Shown: positions 37,150-48,600 of the stretch, piece after piece
How positions within the stretch are numbered: the first letter of the stretch is position 1
Layout of the letters: each line of letters starts with the position of its first letter
Source: Eupeodes corollae
Lineage: Eukaryota; Arthropoda; Insecta; Diptera; Syrphidae
Direction: 5' to 3'
Length of the DNA stretch: 64,000 bases
Assembly (NCBI RefSeq): GCF_945859685.1
Contig: NC_079148.1
Span: forward strand, 137,823,133 to 137,887,132
Translations under genes and position numbers: made by a program
The notes under the pieces: model-generated
Database searches by the model: none
Told to the model about the DNA's origin: nothing
Seen by the model: only the letters and a program-made list of their open reading frames with translations

Positions 37150-38681
37150 TAGTTGTCTTAATATTGGAAGTTTACATTTTTCAATTGAGGAAATTGAAAA
37201 AGCTTTATCAACGGTCAAAGTGGACACAGGACTTGATATAGATGGAATTGCACCTATTATTTTACAGGAATGTTCAATAGTATTTGCTGTTCCTTTACAA
37301 ATAATTTTTAATCGATCTCTTGAAAGTGGTGAATTTTTAAGTACGTGGAAGCGTTCTATCATTACACCAATTTATAAATCAGGAAATAGGCAGGATGTTT
37401 CAAGCTACCGCCCTATTTGCAAGATCTCTACCGTTCCAAAAATTTTTGAAAAATAGGTTTATGAAAAATTAACTACAATGGTAAAACATGTTATCTCTCC
37501 CTGTCAACATGGGTTTCTCGCTGGTAGATCTACCAGCACCAACCTAACATTTTTTTCAAACACCATTTTAAACGGGCTCGAAAAAGGTTTCCAATTCGAT
37601 GTTGTTTACACAGATTTTTCCAAAGCTTTTGATAGGGTGAACCATGATATATTACTTATGAAGTTGAATAAAATTGGTTTTCATTCTAATTTGCTGAACT
37701 GGATACGGACATATTTAAAGGGTCGCATTCAGTTTGTTCGTATTAATAATTTTTTTTCATTGCCTATCAATGTTACCTTGGGTGTTCCACAAGGAAGCCA
37801 TCTCGGTCCGCTTTTTTTCTTGTTATTTATCAATGTCATTCCCAATGTTTTCTTAAATTCTAGATGTCTAATGTACGCAGACGATTTGAAAATCTTTCGG
37901 TGTATAAAATCTGAACAAGATTGCATATTGCTGCAAGAAGATCTTCAAAAATTATCAAATTGGTGTTGGATTAACTCCTTACACCTTAATATTGCTAAAT
38001 GTCAAAGTATAACGTTTTGTCGAAAACGTACATCAATTAATTTTTCCTATAGTATAAATAATATCTTTTTATCTATAGTAACCTTTAAAAAAGATCTAGG
38101 GATAATTTTTGATCAAAAACTTGATTTCTTAAAACATATAGACTTTTTAGTTGCCAAAGGTAATTCTATGTTAGGATTTATCTTGCGCAATTCAAAGGAA
38201 TTCTGTGATCCTCACACATTGAAATGTCTTTTTTTTGCGTTTTTTAGATCTACTCTTGAGTATTGCAATACTATTTGGAGCCCTTTGTACGAAGTTCACT
38301 CTTTTAGAATTGAGACAATTCAAAAACGCTTTACAAGGGTATTAGTAAAAAGGCTTCATTGGAACATTGATATTTGATATGCCTTCCTATGAAACAAGGT
38401 GTAAATTATTTGGAATCTTGCCTCTTAATATTCGTAGAAAGTTCTCTGGAGTTATGTTTATTCGTGATGTTTTAACTTAATTAACTTCAATGTTCCTGCG
38501 AGGATGCTTAGAATTTAACATTCCATTCCACAGAACAAATTATGCTGCTAATGAACCATTGACCAGGTGCTTAAAAGAATCCAATTCTGTTTGCGATATG
38601 ATCGACTTTTGTCTTGGTAGATTTTCATTTAAAAACAATTTACTCGTTATTTTGAGAAACCTTAATGGTGGAAATGTTTAA
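37115..38681 (+). pseudogene. LINE ORF2 fragment: reverse transcriptase
   Basis: RT motifs in order: ITPIYKSGNRQDVSSYRPIC (about 37360), a TAG at 37454-37456, then QHGFLAGRSTSTNL, VVYTDFSKAFDRVNHDIL, LGVPQGSHLGPLFF, CLMYADDLKIF (about 37865), LHLNIAKCQSITF and FRSTLEYCNTIWSPLYE. A frameshift near 38370 leads to the tail MPSYETRCKLFGILPLNIRR and NIPFHRTNY, ending at 38681. The catalytic YADD is intact, but the stop, the frameshift and the missing endonuclease make it inactive. Confidence 0.88.
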
Positions 38682-38997
38682 TATAATATATTTATTTATT
38701 TGTTGTTTTTAATTCATTATTGATTTTGTTCGTATATTATTATTATTTTATTATCGAGTAATCACTAAAGCATTGTATCTTTGTTTGATGAAATAAACAC
38801 TAAACAATAAGTGAAATGCAGAACATGGGCATTAAACTTAGATTTTCAACTTTGGAATGTATAAGCTTTAGACTATTTCAACTTCCAGGATAAGAGAAAT
38901 TGGAATACTTATAATCTTAGATTTTTAATCAGCCCTTGTGCTTATATCTGGATTTAATAAAATACTTTTGAATTGTGTCCCGAACATTTTCCATATA

Positions 38998-40555
38998 CAG
39001 TTGTGTTCATAAAAATAGCACTGCTGCTCACATTTAATTAGATTGTCAATTATTTAAATAACGGAAATTCTTACAAAAAAAAAATTACCATGTTACTTGG
39101 ATTTAACGGTGTTTCGTTTTCATATAAGAGACTTTTAGCTTGAAGTTATACCCTACTTTTCACGGTGAACACCTATTATTTCGAACTCTCTGGATATAAA
39201 GTGTTCATAAAAATAGCAGTGCTTTTGATTTTATAATTACAAATTCAATTTTTTTAATTTTTCGTTAAGTGAATATTTTACTATATAAAGTGTTAAGTAT
39301 TTGTAAAATACTAGCATATAAAAAATTAATAAATATTAGCTCAAAAATAAACAATGGGACGGTCAAGACACTGCACCGAAGAAATTTGAACACTTATTCG
39401 AAAACTGCGTTTGGAGGGAAAAAACTACCAAAATATTCAAGCCATCCTAGGCTGCTCAGCAAAAATGGTCATTAACGTCTTAAAATGGCAAAATAAACCG
39501 AAAACACGATTTCCAAAAAGTATGGCTACTGAAAGAACTGACAGAAAAACCCTTTCATAGGCCCTAGGAAAATAAGAAATGGACTTCAACTATCTGTTAG
39601 CACTGTTACAATACGAAGAGGTCTTTTATAAGTGAAGTTACCAGCTCGAAGTTCACGCAAGGTACCATTCTTGACGAAAAGGCATGTGGCAAAGAGAATG
39701 GAGTTTGTTAATGCGCATAGAGATTGGGCAAAATAGAAATGGAGGAATGTTTTGTGGAGCGATGAAAGCATAGCCGTCCTTTTTGGGTCCAAGGGTCATC
39801 GAGAATATGTGAGAAGAAACAGTGAAGCATGGTGGAGGAAAAATTATGATATGGGCTTGGTTTTCATATTACGGGGTCGGGCCTATTTATCCCATCGGGG
39901 CATAAGGGAAGCAACCCTATGCTGAAGAGGAATTGCCGTTGGTTTGGGTATACCAACAAAACTATGACCCAAAGCATACGTCAAAAAAGGCAAAATCATG
40001 GTTTGTGCAGAAGAAGTTATCTGTTATGGAGTGGGCCACTCAACCCCCCGACCTTAACCCCATCGCAAATTTCGGGGGTGTGGGGAGGGGTTAATGTTAA
40101 GAACGCAGTTCATTAAACACAACCCTAGAATTCGAAAGAATTGTGGGAAACAGTGCGTGATTCGTGGAACGGAATACCAGTCGAGAGATGTCAGGTTTTA
40201 TTGGATTCGGTGCAACGTAGATGCGTAGCATCATAAAAAACAATGGTTATGCAACAAAGAACTAATTGTAAGCTAACATTATTTGTATATTATTATCTTA
40301 TTACAGTTTTTCTTACTTCTTACGTAATAGATCCAGTACTTTGTCATGCACTGCTATTTTAATATATATATATATTTAAAAAACGGTTTTTACTGTGTCA
40401 AAGCTAACAGTATAAAATCAATAATACTTATTTTTGTTATTATGAATAAATATTTTTGTTAGTTATTAGAAGTTTAATGAAATATATTATAACGTTGATA
40501 TTAAAGGCCTTTTTGTTTCATTTGGAGAGCACTGCTATTTTTATGAACACAACTG
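38998..40555 (+). mobile_element. Tc1/mariner-type transposon, complete ends, TA duplication
   Basis: Inverted ends CAGTTGTGTTCATAAAAATA (38998 on, continuing GCACTGCT) and its complement ending at 40555, differing at one position over about 28 bp. TA flanks at 38996-38997 and 40556-40557. A second, direct copy of the end word GTGTTCATAAAAATAGCAGT begins at 39201, and a partial inverted copy GCACTGCTATTTTA lies at 40348-40361, so the element has outer and inner repeats (IR/DR layout). It encloses a broken transposase. Length 1558 bp. Confidence 0.93.
39354..40246 (+). pseudogene. Tc1/Tc3-like transposase, decayed
   Basis: The start MGRSRHCTEEI (39354) is followed by a TGA, then LIRKLRLEGKNYQNIQAILG and CSAKMVINVL, the N-terminal helix-turn-helix DNA-binding domain. 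Further on: FVNAHRDWAK, WSDES (first catalytic Asp, about 39755), a decayed FQQD-type region near 39945, WATQPPDLNPI-like sequence near 40035 and ELWETVRDSWNGIPVERCQ near 40140. At least four stops or frameshifts interrupt it. Confidence 0.8.
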
Positions 40556-40565
40556 TACATATATG

Positions 40566-41990
40566 TTGTCCGGCTGCAAGTACAGCAGCGCTTTAACTCT
40601 TCCTGGAGCATAGGGCAGCAACAAGACCCTTCCACCTATCCTGATTCACCGCAATTGACCTCAGCTGTGGCCACGATTGAATATCTTGAGACCGAGCCTT
40701 CAAAACTGATGACCTCCAAATTGTCTTTGATCTTCCAACGCGTCTTATACTCTGGGGATTCCATTGGACGGATTGTTTTGCTATATTGTCGTCCGGTTAC
40801 CTCAGTGGCCTATCCAACGCCATTTTCGTTGCATGATGTCTACGTCCAATTTTTTCTTTCCGGGCCTATTTCACAGCTCAACATTAGAAATGGTTTGCGG
40901 CCACCCGATCTTCAGAACAGAGCGCAAACAACGGTTAACGAGATGTTGGCAGACCATTTATATGTTTCAGAAGCATATAACAGCGTTTGACGTTGGATTC
41001 GAAGAGTTTCAACTTGGTGCGTAGCGATGTTGTACTAGATTTCCACACAGGAGAAAGGATTCCAAATGCACTACGGGCTTTGTTTATTCTACTGTTAACA
41101 TCAACGTCCGTTCCGCCATCGAGAGCTATAAGATTTCCCAGATAATTAAACTGCTCGACCTCCTCTATAGTCCCCTGCCTTAGAATAACTTATGAGCTAT
41201 GGCCCGTGGTCATTACTTTGGACTTATTTGTGTTAAACCTTGAGCCAGCCACCTCTCCATTCAATTGCAGCGAAGGACACATCTGATTTAAGCCTGCCGT
41301 GTTGTTTGCCATGAGACATATATCGTCAGCATAATCTATGTGGCTAAGCTTGTCAAACAGACTCCATTGCATACCGTGTCTTTCATTTTTACCCACCGTG
41401 GCAGTCATCACATCGTCAATCGCCAGCAAAAACAGAATTGGTGACAAGACATCTCCTTGCCTCACTCCTTGACGCACATCCAAGGAGTTGGAAAGTTGTC
41501 CATTGTGCAACACAAAACACCTTGCGTTGTTGTACGATTCTTTAATAACAGCGACAATTTTCTCAGGGATTCCTCGCGCAATAAGCGATCTTCAGATGCA
41601 TTCACGATTGACCCGATTAAACGCCTTCTCAAAATCTACCAACATTAGGTACAGCGGTCATGGGTACTCTGATGATTGTTCGAGTATAATTCGGTGTTGA
41701 TGTGGTCGACGCACGATCAACCACTGCGAAACACCGCTTGGTGCCTATTGAGGGTATTGCCATTAAATTCGGAAAAAACGGACAGGACTGTGATACCGCG
41801 CCAGTTATTACAATATTTGAGGTTTCCTTTCATTGGTAACTTTACAATAACTTGGGCAAGTTTCGCTCTCAAAGACAGCCTGCACTAGTTTAAGCAAAAT
41901 ACGGGAAGCTGCCTCAGGGTCTGCTTTTAGGAATTCTGCGGGAATACCATCAAGTCCAGCTGCTTTGTTTTTCTTTACTCTTTAGAAGAT
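40566..41990 (-). mobile_element. Non-LTR retrotransposon relic (RT and C-terminal tail)
   Basis: Minus strand: LVDFEKAFNRVNRECI (about 41620), IARGIPEKIVAVIKESYNNA, RQGVRQGDVLSPILFLLAID (about 41440), LSHIDYADDICLMANN (about 41330), FNTNKSKVM, then VEQFNYLGNLIALDGGTDVD (about 41130) and a tail RKWRWIGHTLRRPDDNIAKQ and QWNPQSIRRVGRS (about 40780). The tail differs from the intron 1 LINE of Tnpo, so it is another lineage. Stops and frameshifts throughout. Its 3' end abuts the Tc1-like element at 40555. Confidence 0.85.
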
Positions 41991-42662
41991 GTATTTTCCA
42001 TCGTCATTAGAAAGTGAGGATGAAAATAGCGAAACATTTTTTTGAATTGAATGGAGTACAAAATCGACTTCCAAGATTTGCCACTTAATGTTGCTTGATA
42101 TAATTTACTTCTTAAATAGTGTTATCAACCCTGTTGGCGTTTATTTTTTTGTCTTTTCTTTTGAGCTAAAGAGCTACAACAATCTGGACGCTAATCAAGT
42201 TCTTGAGAACAATATCATCCAATCCAATAACCAGCTGCAAAGTCGCAAAAAATTAGGCAGTCGGAATTCGAAGACAATCGAAGCAGCAACTTAAACTAGA
42301 GTTAAAGGCTATGCAAGTTATGAAAAACAGTCCTCAACTTTACTTCCAACTCCAAGTTTAATATCAACTATCGAGATGGTTAACTTTGGAATTTGAGACA
42401 AGTTCTAAGAATTTGTTGGAAACTTCAAACCTCTACCACGGATCAATAAAATTTAATCATTAAGTAGTGCTAGTATTTAAAAATTATATATTTTTCTTTT
42501 TTGGTTCCCTAAGTCCTATTAATTACAAAATTCAACATTTAATTATTTACAATTTATCTCTTTTATCGGTTTTTATTTCATAATTCACAGCCTTGAGATC
42601 AGTACCTAAAATAATTTAAAAAAAAAGATTATAAAATGGAAGCTTATAGTGAGCATAATCTC
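41991..42662. other. 3' flank of the GK5 gene, no further gene
   Basis: No recognisable coding frame. A minus-strand AATAAA at 42572-42577 is a possible GK5 poly(A) signal, about 90 bases past its stop. Confidence 0.4.
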
Positions 42663-45600
42663 CTACCATTCTTTAAACCTTTCCACGGATCTCTCCCAAA
42701 TGTTCATTCTTTCTCGGTTTTCTGATTTGAATTCTTCTCGGGGTTTGAAAAGCTTATCAACGATCCGGAACTTTCTAATTTCGTCTCGATTTTTCCAAAT
42801 TCCTTAAGAGAACAAAAAAAAAAGTAATTAGACTTAGTATTGATGGAGGCTGTTTAAATTGATTAAATTTTACCAATATTTAATCCAGCTATGTAGGCTG
42901 ATCCGAGGACACTGGATTCAGAATTCACAGCGCGTTCTACACTGATACCAACAAGATCAGCTAAAAATTGGCAAATAAAGTCATTCTTCGAAACTCCACC
43001 ATCGACTCTATAAAAATAGAATTTTTTGTGGATTAGTTAAAAAGGTTTTAGTGCCAGGAATTTTGCATTACTTCAAACATTGCATATTGTAATTGGTTTC
43101 ACTTTTTGTTGCTTCACATATTTGTGCGATGCGGAAGGCTATACTCTCTAAAATCGCTCTAACTAAATGAGCTCTAGTGGTTGATGGAGTTATTCCTAGA
43201 AAACCTGATGCTGCCTTGTAATCATTCACCGGGGGCTGAAATCATATTTATTAAATTCTATAAAAATTAAAGAACAATGTTTATTATTTCTTACTCCAAT
43301 TCCACTGAATGCAGGTATAAAATAAACTCCACCAGTATTTTCCACTGAATGTGCAATATCCGAAGTTTCAGAGGGATCATTAAACAGACCACATGACTGA
43401 GCCCAACAGATCAATGTACCCGTATCCTGAGCTGCACCCTCTACACAAAACACCAATTCGTCATTAAGTTTCGTGTTTTTAAATTGCCAAGCCACTAACG
43501 GATATAGACCATGTATTGAAGCCTGGCAGTGCTTTCCAGTTATGAGATCTAGAAATGAACCAGTTCCCATGGTTATCTTCATGTCGCCTTCGTCGAAACA
43601 ATTCGAACCCCATAAGGATGCGGTTTGATCGCTTACCGATGATGTAATAGGAATCCGGGTGCCAAAAAGAGACTCATGAACGCATCCAAAATCGTCTGAG
43701 TTTGTAACTACTTTTGGTAATAGGCTAAGCTAAATTTAAATTAATTGAATTTGTAGATGGATCATTTTGCGTGATCTTATTTTATTTGTATTCTTACATT
43801 TATGCCAAACATCATTTTCATCAAATCCGACCAACCAAGGGTAAATGGATCAAATAAACCTGTTGCTGTGGCAGAAGTTATATCGGTTATATGTTGAATT
43901 GTCAGGTCTTTGGCTAGTCCAGTTCTGTGGAGAAAATTCGGAGGGTAAATATTTGTTTATATGAAAAGCGGTACATTTTACGACAATATTAAAAGTTGCA
44001 AATGTTATATAATTGTTAACTTTATTAATTTATCTACTTCTTCATGGTTTATACATAAGATAATTAGATACTTAAATTTCATGATTCAATGTTGATTGGA
44101 ACTCTGTGAACTTAAGTCATTAGTATTTCACACCACAAATCAACTGTATGCATTCTATGATGTCATAAAGCTATTTTTCACAAGCTCAGAGACTATTGGC
44201 TTTTTTGCTTGAAAATTCAAGTTTCAAATTTTGCTTTTTTGAGAAGCTCAGTAATATTATTTATAAACTGTGATTTTTTAAGAGCTTGAGAACTTTAAAA
44301 AAAAAAAACGCATAAAATTTGCAAAATCTCATCGATTCTTTATTTGAAACGTTAGATTGGTTCATGACATTTACTTTTTGAAGATAATTTCATTTAAATG
44401 TTGACGCGGCTGCGTCTTAGGTGGTCCATTCGGAAAGTCCAATTTTGGGTAACTTTTTCGAGCATTTCGGCCGGAAAAGCCCGAATTTCTTCGGAAATGT
44501 TGTCTTCCAAAGCTGGAATAGTTGCTGGCTTATTTGTGTAGACTTTAGACTTGACGTAGCCCCACAAAAAATAGTCTAAAGGCGTCAAATCGCATGATCT
44601 TGGTGGCCAACTTACCGGTCCATTCCTTGAGATGAATTGTTCTCCGAAGTTTTCCCTCAAAATGGCCATAGAATCGCGAGCTGTGTGGCATGTAGCGCCA
44701 TCTTGTTGAAACCACATGTCAACCAAGTTCAGTTCTTCCATTTTTGGCAACAAAAAGTTTGTTAACATTGAACGAAAGCGATCGCCATTCACCGTAACGT
44801 TGCGTCCAACAGCATCTTTGAAAAAATAAGGTCCAATGATTCCACCAGCGTACAAACCACACCAAACAGTGCATTTTTTGGGATGCATGTGCAGTTCTTG
44901 AACTGCTTCTGGTTGCTCTTCACTCCAAATGCGGCAATTTTGCTTATTTACGTAGCCATTCAACCAGAAATGAGCCTCATCGCTGAACAAAATTTGTCGA
45001 TAAAAAAGCGGATTTTCTGCCAACTTTTTGGTAATAAAATTCAATGATTTGCAAGCGTTGCTCGTTAGTAAGTCTATTCATGATGAAATGTCAAAGCAAA
45101 CTGAGCATCTTTATCTTTGACACCATGTCTGAAATCCCGCGTGATCTGTCAAATACTAATGCATGAAAATCCTAACCTCAAAAAAATCACCCTTTATTTG
45201 TTAAGCTGGGATTTTTGAGGATTTCATATACGGGAATATTTTTGAAAAAATTTTTAATTATGGGCTGCGACAACAGAAAGTGTACCAAAATATGTTATAG
45301 ATCAAGGCAGGTGTTGCAAGTGGGACAGGTTGGAGAGTCGTTTTTGTTGAGAATGTGTTGGTGGGAAGCAGTAGTGTATCCAAGTCTAGCGAAGTTAGTT
45401 ATTTTTTGTTTTGAACAGTTAGTAGGGTACGTCGGCGTAGTTTTTAAGGGGTTTATATCCTTGTAGTGATGCTGATATAGGCTTCAGTCATGGCTATTTT
45501 TTGCAGAAGATATCTTTCCGGTATGCTTGAGGAGATCGGATTTTGTGAAGATGTTGAAGGTGAGTACAGGTGCGTTTTTGACTGAGTTCGCTGCACTGTC

Positions 45601-48600
45601 AGCATATTCGGCCTGAAGTCCACAATAGTTCAATGTTTTACAATTTTATGAGTTAATATCTAATTACTGATATGATTTCGGTGTTGTTGTTTGCGTTGTG
45701 AATTGCATTGATTACTGTGATGCTGTCGGAGCATATAATGCATTTTTCAGAAAGATTGGCTGCTGATTTAGTAGCCTGAAGTATGGCAAATGCTTCTGCT
45801 GGAAAGACCGAGGCAAAATGTGGGAGAATACCAATGCTTATGGTTGATCCGTTTTCATCAATCACCCTATAAGATGTGGTGTCCGGAGTTTTAGAGCCAT
45901 TGGTGAAGATAAATCTCCATCCGTCAGATCTTAAGTTTTAGGCGATACATAAATAAAGTTGGCGATATGTGCTGTTTGCTGTTTTTTCATTTTTTATATT
46001 TTGTTACATAGATCCAATATAAGCGATTTAGGATTGATGAACCATGGCGGGTAGTGTGGGGCTATTAGTCGCTCTCTTTTGGTTGGCAGATTGTTAAGCC
46101 TTGATTTTTTTTTTTTTTTGATGTCGTTGTCGATGATGGAGTTCTTGAAGAATACTACTTTTGCGAGCATTCTTAAAGTTAGTGTGTCTCTTCGTTTTTC
46201 GTTGCTGGGAGGCCTGCTTCAGTTAGGATATTTTTTGTTGGAGTTGTTGGAAAGGCGTTTGTGCTTCTTCTAGCTGCTGTGTGGTAGATGGGTTCTATGA
46301 TGTTTAAAACATACTTTGGGTAGTGACCATATATAAACAGCCCATAATCAATTTTACTAAGAAGTAAAGTTTTGGTTATGTATGAAAGGGTGTTATTATA
46401 TTGCTTTTATTTGTTTTCTTAAGACCTAAACAATGTTCTTTCTAAAAATATTTACAGTTAAATATCAATTAGGCTGAGGGAATCAAACAGCTGGTTGTCA
46501 AAACCTTATGGTTATTTTTACAGACAGTCAGGCAGTTCTCAAAGCCATTAACTCGGCCACATCCTCATCTTAATTGGTCCAGCAATGTCGCGATGAGCTT
46601 GCGAGCCTGAATATTAACCTCGGTGTCACCTTGATCTGCTTTCCGGGCCATAGTGGTACCGTGGGAAATGAACGGGCTGACGAGCTAGCCAGGCAAGGAT
46701 CGGCCCTTCATAGCTCATTTGTGGAAATGGTTAACATTCCTCTTAGTGCTATGAAGGGTAAAATCTTTTCTACCTACCAAACTGAATGAAACCGAAGGTG
46801 GAGCAATTTACCCAACTGCATTATATCTAGGAAGATATGGCCCACTTATAATAAAACCCGTACAAACGATCTTTTATGCAGGCCAAGGCAAGACATAGCC
46901 AGGATAATTGGCCTATAGGAGTTCATGCAGAGAAGTTGGGTATCTCTTACAACAACTTTTGCAGTAGTTGTAGTGACCATTTCCCCTGCAAATGTCCTGC
47001 TTTGGCAAACACTAGAATTAAATACTTAATAATAATAATAATAATAATACTGAGACAAAGATTAGAGACCTAATCTTTTTTCTCATAATGCGACAAAATG
47101 GCTCTAACATAATCGCTATGAAGCTTCTCTATAAATCTTTCCCTTTCTATCGAGTTTTTGGTATCAAAACGGTGCACTACAGCGCTAATTGGATCTCAGG
47201 CTAGGTTGCCTTGAGATCGCCATTTTTACCTACCTAATATCAATCCTTAAATATGTTAGGGTTGGGTTGTTGACAGTTTTGTTTGCGACATACATAAAGC
47301 AGTTTACATTTTTCAATTGAAAGTTTTGCACCTGATTTTTTTGACCATTTAATTATATCTTCTAATAAGATTTGAAATAAAGATTTACATTTATTTAGGT
47401 CATTATTTTTGCATAAAATATAAATATCATCTGCATAGCTGCAATGATCTAAAAGCTGATACTTAATTAATATTGCGTTAATATCATTACCGTTATGAAG
47501 TGGGTAGCTGGAAGAGTAGACGTTATTGGTTTTTTTTTACTAAAAGTTTTCTGTTTGTTAAAAATGATTTTTTGTATCCATATATTCTGCTTCCCCCCCA
47601 CTTTATGAGCTTATTTAATATAATATGAGGACCTATACAATCGAAAGCTTTTTCGAAGTCAAGAGATAGTATGAAAATATGTTTTTTGGTTGAAAGAGCT
47701 AAATATGAAATAAAAAATCATCATACAATTTATTGTTAAGAACTGTGTTTTAAGTTAGCATTTAAAACAATAGTTTTAGTTGTCTTTATTCTAAACGAGG
47801 TGTATTATAAACACCTGATTTGATAGAAAAATTAACGGGTGAAATTCAAATTCAGGACAAGACACTTAATTTTTCGTATAGTGTAATTATATTCCTAGCA
47901 GGCTGTACGCAGAACAATTTGGTAAAAATATAAACTTCTTAGAGTTATGAAACTAATTTAATCTATATACACATAGTCCAAAAAGTCTCCATACAGCAGC
48001 TTTTTTTGTTGATTCTGAGATAAAATATTTATTATTAATTATTATTAAACAAGTATTTTGGAGATCACAATCAAAAAAGGTAGAGGTGGGAACTTAGGTT
48101 TTTTCAATGTTACCACTTTGGTTTTTACATTAATTTCTAGTACTTTTTTTTCAAAAAACACTAAAATAATTCTGATGTAGGGAGACTTCTTCGACTAAGT
48201 GTACATATGCCAACATGTTTTTAAACAAATTACAAACAAGATCAACATTTTGATTTGAAACTGAAAATTTAAGATTAGCGCATCTTTTTTTAAATCGTGA
48301 AATTAAGTATGAAAAATGGCTTACAATTTTTGGTAGCCCTATATATTCTCATCCTAGCACTAGAACTAGAAACTAGATAGTTTTATGTCTTATAGTTTAT
48401 GGGAACATTCAAAGGCATTTGATAGAGTTTGCCATCACTTATCGAAAATGCGTGCTTTTGGTATTGATGAATCTCTTTTTCGTTGGATTAGAAATTACCT
48501 TTCGGACCGTTCAATTCAAGTAGTATTGCACGGGTTTAAATCTGATATCCACAAAATAAATGCTGGTGTGCCTCAGGGCTCTGTTTTGTTTCCGACTCTC

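Larger units (their letters stand above)
35880..38815 (+). mobile_element. Jockey-like LINE with PHD-finger ORF1; endonuclease deleted
   Basis: A plus-strand non-LTR element with ORF1 at 36088-37149 and the RT part of ORF2 from about 37115 to 38681. The apurinic endonuclease that should open ORF2 is absent: the ORF1 tail runs almost straight into the RT N-terminus, so an internal deletion of roughly 0.7-1 kb is inferred. After the last stop come an AT-rich 3' UTR and AATAAACACTAAACAATAAG near 38795. Ends are approximate; no target-site duplication was found. Confidence 0.85.
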
